Positions 20,700 through 29,650 are shown, counted from the stretch's first letter. The stretch: DNA of 64,000 nt from Blastococcus sp. TF02-8 (GCF_003319175.1 NZ_QOHK01000001.1:1-64000), one strand, 5' to 3'. Numbers and translations are program-made. Notes: a model not told the origin generated them from the sequence alone.

Positions 20700-21299
20700 A
20701 TGAGCGATGGCCCGGCCCCGCACGAGTACCGCGTGCTCGCCAGCGAGCCGATCCACGAGGGCCGGGTCATCAGCCTTCGCCGTGACACGGTGGCGATGCC
20801 CGGGGGAGGCGACAGCGTCCGCGAGGTCGTCCGCCACCCCGGGGCCGTCGCCGTCGTCGCGCTGGACGACCAGGACCGCGTCGTCCTGCTGCGCCAGTAC
20901 CGGCACCCGGTCGGCGCCTACCTGTGGGAGCTCCCGGCCGGGCTGCGCGACGCCGACGGCGAACCGCCGCTGGAGACGGCGAAGCGGGAGCTCGCCGAGG
21001 AGGTCGAGCTCGCCGCGGAGCGGTGGTCGCTGCTGACCACGCACTACAGCAGCCCGGGCTTCACCGACGAGATGGTGCTGGTCTACCTCGCCGAGGGGCT
21101 CTCTCCCGTCGGGCGGCCCGAGGGCTTCGAGGTGGAGCACGAGGAGCTCGACATGACCGTCGAGCGGGTGCCGCTGGCCGCGGCTGTGCAGCGGGTGTTC
21201 GACGGCGACATCCGCAACGCGGCCGCGGTGGTCGGGCTGCTCGCCGCGGCCCAGGCGCGCGCGGTCGGGCCGCGGCTCCGGCCGGTCGACGCCACGTGA
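20700..21299 (+). CDS. NUDIX hydrolase, ADP-ribose pyrophosphatase-like
   Basis: This 199-residue NUDIX protein is placed and built like Rv1700, a mycobacterial ADP-ribose pyrophosphatase: VVLLRQYRHPVGAYLWELPA, a NUDIX box ending KRELAEEVEL, then SSPGFTDEMVLVYLAEGL and EEELDMT-like residues. The box has one extra residue before the first glutamate, as in Rv1700, and its final glycine is replaced by glutamate (EEVEL rather than EEVGL), which is unusual. The catalytic REL-EE glutamates are kept, so activity is likely. ATG 20700 begins two bases after pyrG. Confidence 0.9.
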   Translation: MSDGPAPHEYRVLASEPIHEGRVISLRRDTVAMPGGGDSVREVVRHPGAVAVVALDDQDRVVLLRQYRHPVGAYLWELPAGLRDADGEPPLETAKRELAEEVELAAERWSLLTTHYSSPGFTDEMVLVYLAEGLSPVGRPEGFEVEHEELDMTVERVPLAAAVQRVFDGDIRNAAAVVGLLAAAQARAVGPRLRPVDAT

Positions 21300-21315
21300 T
21301 CGAGCGCCTTCTTCC

Positions 21316-21389
21316 CGCGTGATCACGAAGTCCGGGAAGCGGCACGCCGGTGCGACCCGGTGCGTCGGCTCCCGGACTTCATGATCGCG
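21316..21389. terminator. Long imperfect inverted repeat between convergent genes
   Basis: The arms are 21316-21337 and 21370-21389; the core TCCCGGACTTC..GATC..GCG matches with one mismatch and a two-base gap around a 32-base loop. It lies between the NUDIX gene and a convergent membrane protein gene, and the right arm contains the end of the latter. It can act as a bidirectional terminator; it may also be a dispersed REP-like element. Confidence 0.6.
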
Positions 21390-22017
21390 GGGGGAGTGCG
21401 GGGTCGGGGCCGGAATGGGTGAGCCGTAGGCCCAGGCGGGCGAGCTCCAGCTGCGCCAGCGTCCGGGTGGCGGCGGGGTCCCCGGCCCGCCAGGCGGCCC
21501 CGGTCCCGGCCGGCAGCGCGGCCAGCCGGGAGAGCGGCGCCGTCGCCACGGCCCGCGCCGCCAGCAGCTCGACGTCGGGCGTGCCGGCGAGCAGGCGCTG
21601 CGCGGCGCCGGCCTCCCGGGCCCAGCCCAGCCGCGCCGGGAGCCAGCGGAGCAGCAGCCAGCCCACGGGCAGCACCACGAGGACGACGGCGAGCACCGTC
21701 GCCAGCGTTCCGACGGCGTCCTGTGCCGACTGACCCGACCCGCGGACCGCACCGGCGGCGCCGGCCAGCTTGTCGAACGGCGTCGCCAGCTCGTCGCCGA
21801 CGACCGGCACGTCCTCCGCCGCGGACGCGGCCGAGCCCATGGAGCCGGCCACCGACCGGCCGAGGTCCTCGACCGCCCGCCCCGGCTCGGCCAGCGCCAG
21901 CACGGCGCCGTGCACCGCCCGGGCGACGAGGACCCACAGCACGGTCCAGAGCAGCATGCCCAGGTCGGCCGCCAGCTGGCGGGCGCGCAGGGCAGGGTGC
22001 TGGGCGTAGAAGCGCAC
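21379..22017 (-). CDS. Membrane protein of unknown function
   Basis: The 212-residue protein has two hydrophobic segments, one near the start (LGMLLWTVLWVLVARAVHGA) and one in the middle (VGTLATVLAVVLVVLPVGWL), separated by an external-looking amphipathic region. A basic cytoplasmic tail with leucine-rich helices ends the protein. I choose GTG 22017 because GGAGGA sits 6 bases upstream; a longer start at 22056 has no ribosome site. I do not recognise the family. It stands alone between pyrG-NUDIX and ald, transcribed against both. Confidence 0.7.
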   Translation of the reverse strand: MRFYAQHPALRARQLAADLGMLLWTVLWVLVARAVHGAVLALAEPGRAVEDLGRSVAGSMGSAASAAEDVPVVGDELATPFDKLAGAAGAVRGSGQSAQDAVGTLATVLAVVLVVLPVGWLLLRWLPARLGWAREAGAAQRLLAGTPDVELLAARAVATAPLSRLAALPAGTGAAWRAGDPAATRTLAQLELARLGLRLTHSGPDPALPPRS

Positions 22018-22135
22018 GGACGGTCCTCCGGAGCGGCGGTCGGGATCTCCCGCCATCGTCGGCCAGCGCGCCGTCCCCGGCAGGACGACCGTCGCGGATC
22101 GGCCCGCATGCCGGGTCTCGCGGCCCCCTCGTGCC

Positions 22136-22141
22136 TACACT
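22136..22141 (+). promoter_or_regulatory. Probable -10 element for ald
   Basis: TACACT lies about 92 bases before the ald ATG, followed by a leader with an AGGAGA ribosome site at 22221-22226. No convincing -35 hexamer is visible. Confidence 0.4.
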
Positions 22142-22232
22142 CCGCCCGAGGCGCGCCCCGACCGGGCCGCCCACGACGCGGTGGGAGCCCCGTCACCCTC
22201 GGGGTGGGCCCACCGGGACCAGGAGACGAGCG

Positions 22233-23348
22233 ATGCGGGTCGGGGTTCCCCGAGAGGTCAAGAACCGGGAGTACCGGGTGGCGCTCACCCCAGCCGGGGT
22301 GACGGAGCTGACGCGGGACGGGCACACGGTGCTGGTCGAGCGCGGCGCGGGGGAGGGGTCCTCGATCCCGGACGAGGACTTCACCGCCGCCGGCGCGCGG
22401 ATCGTGGACTCGGCCGACGACGTCTGGGCCGACGCCGACCTGCTGCTCAAGGTGAAGGAGCCGATCGCCGAGGAGTACCGACGGCTGCGGGCCGACCAGA
22501 CCCTGTTCACCTACCTGCACCTGGCCGCCTCGCGCGAGTGCACCGACGCCCTCGTCGCCTCCGGCACGACCGCCATCGCCTACGAGACGGTCCAGACCGC
22601 CGACGGCGCCCTGCCGCTGCTGGCCCCGATGTCCGAGGTGGCCGGGCGCATGGCCCCGCAGGTCGGCGCGCACAGCCTCGAGCGGGCACACGGCGGGCGC
22701 GGGGTGCTGCTCGGTGGCGTCTCCGGTGTCTACGCGGCCAAGGTCGTCGTCATCGGTGCCGGGGTCTCCGGCATGAACGCCGCCGCGATCGCGCTCGGGA
22801 TGCAGGCCGAGGTCGTCGTGCTCGACCGGGACATCGACCGGCTCCGCGCCGCCGACCGCATCTACCAGGGCCACCTGCAGACCGTCGCCTCCAACGCCTA
22901 CGAGGTGGAGCGGGCCGTGCTCGACGCCGACCTGGTCATCGGTGCGGTGCTGGTGCCCGGGGCCAAGGCCCCCACGCTGGTCAGCAACGAGCTGGTGTCG
23001 CGCATGAAGCCCGGTTCGGTGCTCGTCGACATCGCCGTCGACCAGGGCGGCTGCTTCGAGGACACCCGTCCCACGACCCACGACGACCCGACCTTCCGGG
23101 TGCACGAGTCGGTCTTCTACTGCGTGGCCAACATGCCGGGTGCGGTGCCGAACACCTCCACGCACGCCCTCACCAACGTCACGCTGCCCTACGTCATGGC
23201 GCTGGCGAACGAGGGCACGCCCGCGGCGGTCCGGCGCAGCCGCCCCCTGGCGCACGGCGTGAACGTCGTTGATGGCACGGTGGTCCTGCCGGAGGTCGCC
23301 GACGCCCACGGCATGACCGCGGTCCCGCTGGAGGAGGTGCTGTCCTGA
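22233..23348 (+). CDS. ald: Alanine dehydrogenase
   Basis: This enzyme reversibly deaminates L-alanine to pyruvate with NAD. The 371-residue protein starts [20 protein letters not shown] as family members do, has the substrate lysine in [12 protein letters not shown] and the catalytic histidine in TYLHLAAS, and the NAD-binding glycines in [14 protein letters not shown]. The terminal region [17 protein letters not shown] is also conserved. AGGAGA lies 6 bases before ATG 22233. Its stop nearly touches the xerD gene. In the mycobacterial synteny ald is elsewhere, so it is an insertion between the NUDIX gene and xerD. Confidence 0.96.
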   Translation: MRVGVPREVKNREYRVALTPAGVTELTRDGHTVLVERGAGEGSSIPDEDFTAAGARIVDSADDVWADADLLLKVKEPIAEEYRRLRADQTLFTYLHLAASRECTDALVASGTTAIAYETVQTADGALPLLAPMSEVAGRMAPQVGAHSLERAHGGRGVLLGGVSGVYAAKVVVIGAGVSGMNAAAIALGMQAEVVVLDRDIDRLRAADRIYQGHLQTVASNAYEVERAVLDADLVIGAVLVPGAKAPTLVSNELVSRMKPGSVLVDIAVDQGGCFEDTRPTTHDDPTFRVHESVFYCVANMPGAVPNTSTHALTNVTLPYVMALANEGTPAAVRRSRPLAHGVNVVDGTVVLPEVADAHGMTAVPLEEVLS

Positions 23349-23383
23349 CGTCTGCGACGACGGCGGGCCCCTCGGTCGAGCGG

Positions 23384-24301
23384 GTGGTCACCGGTTACCT
23401 CGACCACCTGACCGTCGAGCGCGGGTTGGCGACCAACACCATCGCCTCCTACCGGCGGGATCTCCGGCGGTACACCGAGTACCTCGCCGGCGCCGGCGTG
23501 CGCGGCCTCGGGGAGGTCGCCGAGTCCGACGTCTCGGGCTTCCTCGCGGCGCTCCGGACGGGGGACGAGGACCACCCGCCACTGTCGGCCACCTCCGCCG
23601 CGCGTGCCGTCGTCGCCGTCCGGGGGCTGCACCGGTTCGCCCTCCTGGACGGGCTCGTCCCCGACGACGTCGCCCACGAGGTCCGGCCGCCGGCTCCCGC
23701 GCGCCGCCTGCCCAAGGCGGTGCCCGTGGAGTCCGTGGTCGCCCTCATCGAGGCGGCCGGATCGCTCGAGGGGCCGCGCGGGCTGCGCGACCGGGCGCTG
23801 CTGGAGGTGCTCTACGGCACCGGGGCGCGCATCTCCGAGGCGGTGGGGCTGGCGGTCGACGACCTGGACCGCGGGCAGTCTACGGTGCGCCTGTCGGGCA
23901 AGGGCGGCAAGGAGCGGGTGGTGCCGGTCGGGAGCTACGCCCTCCGCGCCGTGGAGGAGTACCTGGTGCGCGCGCGTCCCGAGCTCGCGGCGAACAGCCG
24001 GGGTGGCGTGCGCGGCGGCGCGCTCTTCCTCAACGTGCGCGGCGGGCCGCTCTCCCGGCAGAGCGCCTGGTCGATCCTCCGGACGGCGGCCGAGCGGGCC
24101 GGTCTCGCCCCGTCCGCGATCTCTCCGCACACGCTGCGGCACTGCTTCGCCACCCACCTGCTCGACGGCGGCGCCGACGTCCGCGTGGTCCAGGAGCTCC
24201 TCGGACACGCCTCGGTGACCACCACGCAGGTCTACACGCTGGTCACCGTCGAGAGGCTCCGCGAGGTCTACGCGACGAGCCATCCTCGCGCGCTGACCTG
24301 A
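23384..24301 (+). CDS. xerD: Tyrosine recombinase XerD
   Basis: XerD with XerC resolves chromosome dimers at dif. The protein has the SAM-like N-terminal domain ([20 protein letters not shown]) and a complete catalytic set: arginine in [12 protein letters not shown], lysine in [16 protein letters not shown], the second histidine in [16 protein letters not shown], and the tyrosine in that same motif. GTG 23384 leaves only two residues before the first helix. Known homologues have about nine, so a CTG at 23345 overlapping the ald stop is a credible alternative start. It lies beside parA/scpAB, fitting a chromosome-segregation neighbourhood. Confidence 0.93.
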   Translation: MVTGYLDHLTVERGLATNTIASYRRDLRRYTEYLAGAGVRGLGEVAESDVSGFLAALRTGDEDHPPLSATSAARAVVAVRGLHRFALLDGLVPDDVAHEVRPPAPARRLPKAVPVESVVALIEAAGSLEGPRGLRDRALLEVLYGTGARISEAVGLAVDDLDRGQSTVRLSGKGGKERVVPVGSYALRAVEEYLVRARPELAANSRGGVRGGALFLNVRGGPLSRQSAWSILRTAAERAGLAPSAISPHTLRHCFATHLLDGGADVRVVQELLGHASVTTTQVYTLVTVERLREVYATSHPRALT

Positions 24302-24379
24302 CAGAGGGTTCGGCGGCTGTTCGGCAGTTGTTGGGTCTGGTTCGGCTTGAGTGGTCACACTCGTTGGCATTCGTCGCCA

Positions 24380-24395
24380 TGTCGACACGTCGACG
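24380..24395. promoter_or_regulatory. Two abutting 8-bp palindromes, possible operator
   Basis: TGTCGACA (24380-24387) and CGTCGACG (24388-24395) abut directly and repeat the core GTCGAC with 8-base spacing. They lie just upstream of the predicted parA-like promoter. Ribbon-helix-helix regulators often bind such arrays. Confidence 0.35.
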
Positions 24396-24405
24396 GCGTG
24401 CCGCC

Positions 24406-24434
24406 TTGGGAAGGTCTTTCCGTCTCCCTACCTT
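24406..24434 (+). promoter_or_regulatory. Promoter of ParA-like operon
   Basis: TTGGGA (24406-24411) and TACCTT (24429-24434) are separated by 17 bases, giving a leader of about 70 bases before ATG 24514. Confidence 0.5.
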
Positions 24435-24513
24435 TGCAGTCACCCGAGCGGACGCAGACGGCTGACCGCACCCGGATGGTCCGGATCGGGGACGAGGTGG
24501 AGGCAACGGACCC

Positions 24514-25419
24514 ATGGCGAACCGAGCGGACGCGGCACACGCCGTCGCGCGCCCGCACGACACCGACCCCGAGATGGGGGCGGCTGCGCTGCGGCTGGAC
24601 CCGGCGAAGGCGCGCCAGCGCCGGCTGCCGGACCCGAAGCCGCTGACCCAGCACGGACCCGCGCACGTCATCGCGATGTGCAACCAGAAGGGTGGGGTCG
24701 GCAAGACGACGTCGACCATCAACCTGGGTGCCGCGCTGGTGGAGTTCGGACGCAAGGTGCTGCTCATCGACCTCGACCCCCAGGGTGCGCTGTCGGTGGG
24801 GCTCGGTGTCCCGGCGCAGAACCTGGACCGGACCATCTACAACGCCCTGATGGAGCGGCGCACCGGCCTGCGCGACGTGCTGGTGCACACCGACATCCCC
24901 GGGCTGGACCTGGTCCCCAGCAACATCGACCTGTCCGCGGCGGAGGTCCAGCTGGTCAGCGAGGTCGCTCGCGAGCAGACCCTGCTGCGCGTCCTCGCCG
25001 ACGTCCGCGACGAGTACGACTACATCCTCATCGACTGCCAGCCCTCGCTCGGCCTGCTCACCGTCAACGCGCTGACTGCCGCCCAGGGCGTCGTCATCCC
25101 GCTGGAGTGCGAGTTCTTCTCGCTGCGCGGCGTCGCCCTCCTGGTGGACACGATCGACAAGGTCAAGGAGCGGCTGAACCCCGACCTGGAGATCAACGGC
25201 ATCCTCGCGACGATGTACGACTCGCGGACCGTGCACTGCCGCGAGGTGTTCAGCCGCGTCGTCGAGGCGTTCGGCGACACCGTGTTCCAGACCGTCATCC
25301 AGCGCACCGTGCGGTTCCCGGAGACCACCGTCGCCGGTCAGCCGATCACCACGTGGGCCCCCACCTCGTCGGGCGCCTCGGCGTACCGCGACCTCGCCAA
25401 GGAGGTGCTCGCGCTGTGA
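24514..25419 (+). CDS. ParA-family ATPase (orphan, next to scpAB)
   Basis: The deviant Walker A KGGVGKTTSTINLG with the signature lysine lies near residue 60 and the Walker B ILIDCQPSLGLLTVNAL near 170. The 301-residue length and the N-terminal 45-residue extension match the ParA-like protein encoded next to scpA in other actinobacteria (PldP of corynebacteria, a division-related ParA homologue) rather than the origin-linked ParA. It probably positions a protein or DNA cargo through ATP-driven DNA binding. Its stop overlaps the GTG of the next gene, which is therefore its likely partner. Confidence 0.88.
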   Translation: MANRADAAHAVARPHDTDPEMGAAALRLDPAKARQRRLPDPKPLTQHGPAHVIAMCNQKGGVGKTTSTINLGAALVEFGRKVLLIDLDPQGALSVGLGVPAQNLDRTIYNALMERRTGLRDVLVHTDIPGLDLVPSNIDLSAAEVQLVSEVAREQTLLRVLADVRDEYDYILIDCQPSLGLLTVNALTAAQGVVIPLECEFFSLRGVALLVDTIDKVKERLNPDLEINGILATMYDSRTVHCREVFSRVVEAFGDTVFQTVIQRTVRFPETTVAGQPITTWAPTSSGASAYRDLAKEVLAL

Positions 25420-25925
25420 CGCGGCGTCCCGTTCTCCCCGGTGCCTCGGAGCTCTTCCGCCGCACCGACACGACCACCGAACCGGAGGTCACGGAGCTGC
25501 CCAGCCTGTCGACCACGGTGAGCTCGCCGGCGCTGCGCAGCGCCGCGCGCCGCTCCGCGGACGCGCCGGTCGAGCAGGCGCCGCTCACGCTGGTGCCCGG
25601 TGGTGCCGAGGTCACGGCCGACGACGCGCTCGCGTCCTTCCGCGGGCAGGCCGAGCCCGCTCCGACCGCGGTCCTGCAGCCCCGCGTCGCCACCCGTGGC
25701 CGCCCGGCGCGCAAGGCCGAGCGCACCAAGCACGACGAGAAGATCACCGTCTACATCTCCGCCGACGAGCTGCTCGCGCTGGAGTCGGCGCGGCTGACGC
25801 TGCGCGCCCAGCACGGGCTCGCGGCCGACCGCGGGCGGATCGTCCGCGAGGCGGTATCGGTCCTGCTGGCCGACCTGACCGAGCGCGGTGAGGACTCGGT
25901 CCTGGTCCAGCGCCTGCGCCGCTGA
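25416..25925 (+). CDS. ParA-linked protein with ribbon-helix-helix-like C-terminus
   Basis: The first 100 residues are low-complexity and probably disordered. The C-terminal 65 residues are ordered: KITVYISADELLALESARLT, then DRGRIVREAVSVLLADL, which looks like a ribbon-helix-helix DNA-binding unit (one strand, two helices). GTG 25416 overlaps the ParA stop by four bases. In plasmid systems small ribbon-helix-helix proteins are the ParB-type partners of such ATPases. An equivalent role here is inference; I do not know a named family for it. Confidence 0.75.
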   Translation: MTRRPVLPGASELFRRTDTTTEPEVTELPSLSTTVSSPALRSAARRSADAPVEQAPLTLVPGGAEVTADDALASFRGQAEPAPTAVLQPRVATRGRPARKAERTKHDEKITVYISADELLALESARLTLRAQHGLAADRGRIVREAVSVLLADLTERGEDSVLVQRLRR

Positions 25926-25930
25926 CCGAC

Positions 25931-25949
25931 GGCCCCCTGCCGGGGGGCC
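25931..25949 (+). terminator. Hairpin between ParA pair and scpA
   Basis: GGCCCCC, loop TGCC, then GGGGGGCC form a 7 to 8 bp stem directly before the scpA promoter. It should end the ParA transcript and isolate scpA. Confidence 0.6.
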
Positions 25950-25952
25950 GCC

Positions 25953-25969
25953 TAGTGTGGACACCTGTG
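25953..25969 (+). promoter_or_regulatory. Leaderless promoter of scpA
   Basis: TAGTGT (25953-25958) is followed by 8 bases and GTG 25967. No ribosome-binding site is present. Confidence 0.55.
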
Positions 25970-26809
25970 AGCGATGACGCCGGAGCGGCTCCGGTGGCCG
26001 ACCCGGCCACCGAGGCCGCTCCCGCGCGTTTCAGGGTGCGGCTCACCAATTTCGAGGGCCCGTTCGACCTCCTGCTGCAGCTGATCGGCAAGCACAAGCT
26101 CGACGTCACCGAGATCGCGCTCTCCCAGGTGACCGACGAGTTCATCGCCCACCTGCGCGCGCTCGGTGACGAGCTGGACCTCGACCAGGCCAGCGAGTTC
26201 CTGGTGGTGGCGTCCACGCTGCTCGACCTCAAGGCCGCCCGGCTGCTGCCCGCCGCGGAGGTCGACGACGAGGAGGACCTCGAGCTCCTGGAGGCCCGCG
26301 ACCTCCTGTTCGCCCGCCTCCTGCAGTACAAGGCCTACAAGCAGGCCGCGACCTTCCTCCGCGAGCACGAGGCCGCCGCCGCGCTCAGGTTCCCGCGGCA
26401 GGCGGCCTTGGAGCCCCGGTTCGCCGACCTGGTGCCGGAGGTGCTCCTGGACCTCACGCCCCAGCAGTTCGCGGCGCTCGCCGCCCGGGCGCTGGCGCCC
26501 AAGGTCCCCGAGACCGTCAGCGTCTCGCACCTGCACGCGCCGCCGGTCAGCGTCTCCGAGCAGATGCTGCTCGTGCGCGACCACCTGGTGCGGGCCGGGA
26601 CGGCGAGCTTCCGGGCGCTGTCGGCCGACTGCACGCACACCCTGGAGGTGGTGGCCCGCTTCCTCGCCCTCCTGGAGCTCTACCGCCAGCAACGGGTGGT
26701 CTTCGAGCAGCTGACCCCGCTGGGGGAGCTGCACGTGCGGTGGACCGGTGAGGCGGCGCCGCGCGCCGCGGACGAGGCAGCCCCTGACGCCGACGAGGAG
26801 TACCGGTGA
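25967..26809 (+). CDS. scpA: Segregation and condensation protein A
   Basis: ScpA is the kleisin that bridges the SMC heads in bacterial condensin. The conserved start FRVRLTNFEGPFDLLLQLIG, the KLDVTEIALSQVTDEFIAHL helix and the C-terminal winged-helix segment (LEVVARFLALLELYRQQRVV) are all present. The length (280) is normal. GTG 25967 is preferred to the upstream frame opening because of the TAGTGT hexamer and because the preceding residues are not conserved. Its TGA overlaps the scpB GTG. Confidence 0.96.
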   Translation: MSDDAGAAPVADPATEAAPARFRVRLTNFEGPFDLLLQLIGKHKLDVTEIALSQVTDEFIAHLRALGDELDLDQASEFLVVASTLLDLKAARLLPAAEVDDEEDLELLEARDLLFARLLQYKAYKQAATFLREHEAAAALRFPRQAALEPRFADLVPEVLLDLTPQQFAALAARALAPKVPETVSVSHLHAPPVSVSEQMLLVRDHLVRAGTASFRALSADCTHTLEVVARFLALLELYRQQRVVFEQLTPLGELHVRWTGEAAPRAADEAAPDADEEYR

Positions 26810-27648
26810 CCGAGCAACGACCCGAGAAGGAGCCGGTGCCCATCTCGTGGGACGCCCTGGCCGCCGAGCTCGAGGCCGGACGGCGCGCAGCCGAGGAGCG
26901 CGGCGAGGCCGACCCCGAGACCTGGGACGCGATCGCCGCCGAGCTGGCGAGCCGGGTGGGGGAGCGGCCGGTCGACGAGCAACCGGTCGCGGCCGTCCCG
27001 GGCGACGACGAGCTCCCCCTGTCGCCGCCGCCCCGCCCGGAACCCGACCCCCAGCCGCAGCCGGAACCGGCACCGGAGCCGGAACCGCTGGTGCTCCTGG
27101 ACCCGGCCGAGCTGCTCGGTGGCCTGGAGGCGCTGCTGTTCGTCGTCGACGACCCGGTCGACGAGGAGACCCTCGCGGCGGCGCTGCGCTGCCCCGAGGA
27201 CCAGGTGCGCGAGGGCCTGGCCGCGCTGGCCGCCGGCTACGACGAGCGCTCGGCGGGCATCACGCTGCGGCGGGTGGGGGAGGGATGGCGGCTCTACACC
27301 CGCGAGGACCACGCCGCCGTCGTCGAGCGGTATCTCGGGGAGGGCCAGCGCAGCCGCCTCACCCAGGCCGCGCTGGAGACCCTGGCCGTCATCGCCTACC
27401 GGCAGCCGGTGACGCGCGCCCGCGTCTCGGCCATCCGCGGTGTCGGAGTCGACGGCGTCATGCGCACGCTGATCACCCGAGGGCTGGTGCACGAGGTGGG
27501 GTCGGCCCCCGACACCGGCGGCGGGCTGTACGGCACCACGCCGCTGTTCCTGGAGCGGCTCGGCCTCACCGGCCTGGACGAGCTGCCCGAACTCGCGCCG
27601 CTGCTGCCCGAGACGGCGGCGGTGCTGGACGAGCACCCGGACGCCTGA
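26806..27648 (+). CDS. scpB: Segregation and condensation protein B
   Basis: ScpB dimers bind ScpA and complete the SMC complex. Residues from about 100 on hold two winged-helix domains: LLGGLEALLFVVDDPVDEET and LTQAALETLAVIAYRQPVTR then AIRGVGVDGVMRTLITRGLV. The N-terminal 95 residues are an actinobacterial extension ending in a P/E/Q-rich linker (PRPEPDPQPQPEPAPEPEP). GTG 26806 overlaps scpA, so the pair is translationally coupled. Confidence 0.95.
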   Translation: MTEQRPEKEPVPISWDALAAELEAGRRAAEERGEADPETWDAIAAELASRVGERPVDEQPVAAVPGDDELPLSPPPRPEPDPQPQPEPAPEPEPLVLLDPAELLGGLEALLFVVDDPVDEETLAAALRCPEDQVREGLAALAAGYDERSAGITLRRVGEGWRLYTREDHAAVVERYLGEGQRSRLTQAALETLAVIAYRQPVTRARVSAIRGVGVDGVMRTLITRGLVHEVGSAPDTGGGLYGTTPLFLERLGLTGLDELPELAPLLPETAAVLDEHPDA

Positions 27649-27712
27649 GGAAGGACCTGCTCCGGGGGAGGGGCGCGGGAGGTGCGCACGAACGGTGGGA
27701 CACTGGACGGCG

Positions 27713-28558
27713 ATGAGCACCGCGACCCCGAACGACGAGAGCACCACCGCGGCCGGCGAGGGCTGGTCGGAAGACATGGAGCTCGCCCCGGCCCACCCCG
27801 GTGACCGGGCACCCGCCGACGCCGGCGACGACCGGCAGGGGGAGCGGTTGCAGAAGGTCCTCGCCCGTGCGGGCGTCGCCTCCCGCCGCGTGGTCGAGGA
27901 GATGATCGACGAGGGCCGGATCAGCGTGAACGGCGCCCTGGTGCAGGTGCAGGGCATGCGCGTGGACCCGCGCACCGACAAGATCGCCGTCGACGGCGTC
28001 CGCCTGGAGATCCGCGACGACCGGGTCACCTACGCCATCAACAAGCCCAGCGGCGTCATCACCGCCATGAGCGACGACCGGGCCCGGCCCACGATCGGCG
28101 ACATGGTCGGCGACCTCGCTCCCGGCCTGGTGCACGTCGGCCGGCTCGACCAGGACACCGAGGGGCTCCTTCTCGTCACCAACGACGGCGAGCTGGCGCA
28201 CCGCCTGGCCCACCCCTCCTACGGTGTCCGCAAGACCTACCTCGCGCAGGTGTCCGGCTCGGTGCCGCGTGACCTCGCCCGCACGCTGCGCTCGGGCGTG
28301 GACCTGGAGGACGGCCCGGTGAAGGTCGACTCCTTCCGCGTCGTCGACACCCACGCCGGGCAGTCGGTGGTGGAGGTCGTCCTGCACGAGGGGCGCAAGC
28401 ACATCGTGCGCCGCCTCCTGGCCCACGTGGGCCTGCCGGTCTCCCGGCTCACCCGGACCGCGATCGGGCCGGTGCAGCTGCAGCGCATGCGCAGCGGCTC
28501 GATCCGCAAGCTGTCCCGCCAGGAGGTCGGCTCCCTCGAGGAGCTCGTCGGTCTCTGA
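27713..28558 (+). CDS. rluB: 23S rRNA pseudouridine synthase RluB-type
   Basis: The protein combines an S4 domain (RLQKVLARAGVASRRVVEEM) with a RsuA/RluB/RluF-type synthase domain: INKPSGVITAM, the catalytic aspartate in HVGRLDQDTEGLLLVTNDGE, and HEGRKHIVRRLLAHVGLPV. The 50-residue disordered start is common in actinobacteria. ATG 27713 was chosen over an upstream in-frame ATG because the start region of relatives is MST-like. Mycobacteria have cmk next (Rv1711-Rv1712); here the sugar cassette intervenes. Confidence 0.93.
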   Translation: MSTATPNDESTTAAGEGWSEDMELAPAHPGDRAPADAGDDRQGERLQKVLARAGVASRRVVEEMIDEGRISVNGALVQVQGMRVDPRTDKIAVDGVRLEIRDDRVTYAINKPSGVITAMSDDRARPTIGDMVGDLAPGLVHVGRLDQDTEGLLLVTNDGELAHRLAHPSYGVRKTYLAQVSGSVPRDLARTLRSGVDLEDGPVKVDSFRVVDTHAGQSVVEVVLHEGRKHIVRRLLAHVGLPVSRLTRTAIGPVQLQRMRSGSIRKLSRQEVGSLEELVGL

Positions 28559-28570
28559 GCGGCTCTCCGG

Positions 28571-29650
28571 TCAGTCCACGGGCGGGGGAGCGGTGGAGGA
28601 CCGGACGACGACGGAGGTCGTCAGCGTGCGGTGCGGGCCGACCAGCTGCTCCCCACCGATGAGTCCCAGGAGCATGGCCGCGGCCTCGACGCCCATGCGG
28701 CGGATGGGCTGCTGCACCGTGGTGAGCGGCGGTGCGGCGAGGGCGGACTCCGGGATGTTGTCGAAGCCCACCACCGACAGCTGGCCCGGCACCTCGATCC
28801 CGAGCTCGGCGGCGACCTGCAGGGTGACGAGCGCGGAGAGGTCGTTGGCGGCGAAGACCGCCGTCGGGCGCTGAGCGCGGGAGAGCAGGTCGCGGGCGGC
28901 CTCGCGCGCGAGGTCCGCCTCGAAGTCGCCGGTCCGGATCAGCGTCTCGTCGACGGGCAGGCCGGCGGCGGCCAGCGCCTCGCGGTACCCCTGCTCACGC
29001 TGTTGCGCGGAGAGCAGGTCCGAGCGGCCGGTGATCATGGCGATGCGCCGGTGGCCCAGCCCGATGAGGTGCTCCACCCCGTGCCGGGCGCCCTGGAGGT
29101 TGTCGGCGGCGACCGAGGGGAGCCCGGCCGGCCCGGTGTGCGGGTCGACCGCCACCACCGGTCCGTCGGTCTGCACGTCGGTCACGGTCGGGGTCACCAG
29201 CACCGCGCCGTCGACGAGGCTGCCCATGAGCCGGCTCAGCGAGCGGCGCTCCCATCCCACCTGGGCGCCCACGTGCCCACCGGCCGAGTAGGCGATCAAC
29301 TCGTAGCCGGATCCGTGGATCGCCTCGGCGACCCCCTTGAGGACCTCGGTGCTGAACGGCTCGAAGTCCATCACCAGGACGCCGATGACGTTGGTGCGGC
29401 GGTTGCGGAGGCTGCGCGCGACCAGGCTCGCCTCGTAGCCCAGCCGCTCGATGACGCGGGTGACGTGGTCGATGGTCTCGGCCGACACCCCGTAGCGGCC
29501 GTTGATCACCTTCGACACGGTGGAGATCGACACCCCCGCCTCGGCGGCCACCTGCTGCATCGTCACCCGGCCGCGCAGCGAGGGCTCGGGGACGATCGCG
29601 GGGGCGCGGGTCGCCGCGGGCGGCCTCCCCACGGAGGTTTCGAGCGTCAT
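28571..29650 (-). CDS. LacI-family transcriptional regulator
   Basis: The LacI helix-turn-helix and hinge are clear: VTMQQVAAEAGVSISTVSKV then INGRYGVSAET near residue 30. The effector domain follows, with VFAANDLSALVTLQVAAELG and QLSVVGFDNIPESALAAPPL. It is the only regulator in the xylan cassette and lies at the end of the importer genes on the same strand. The best binding site is the palindrome at 33075-33094. Xylo- or arabino-oligosaccharide is the likely effector. ATG 29650 is preferred, with GAGAGGG upstream; a GTG at 29656 touches that site. Confidence 0.92.
   Translation of the reverse strand: MTLETSVGRPPAATRAPAIVPEPSLRGRVTMQQVAAEAGVSISTVSKVINGRYGVSAETIDHVTRVIERLGYEASLVARSLRNRRTNVIGVLVMDFEPFSTEVLKGVAEAIHGSGYELIAYSAGGHVGAQVGWERRSLSRLMGSLVDGAVLVTPTVTDVQTDGPVVAVDPHTGPAGLPSVAADNLQGARHGVEHLIGLGHRRIAMITGRSDLLSAQQREQGYREALAAAGLPVDETLIRTGDFEADLAREAARDLLSRAQRPTAVFAANDLSALVTLQVAAELGIEVPGQLSVVGFDNIPESALAAPPLTTVQQPIRRMGVEAAAMLLGLIGGEQLVGPHRTLTTSVVVRSSTAPPPVD

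Noticed and set aside
24302-24513. Possible parS site near the ParA-like gene
   Set aside because: No match to the GTTTCACGTGAAAC-type consensus; only the GTCGAC palindromes are present.
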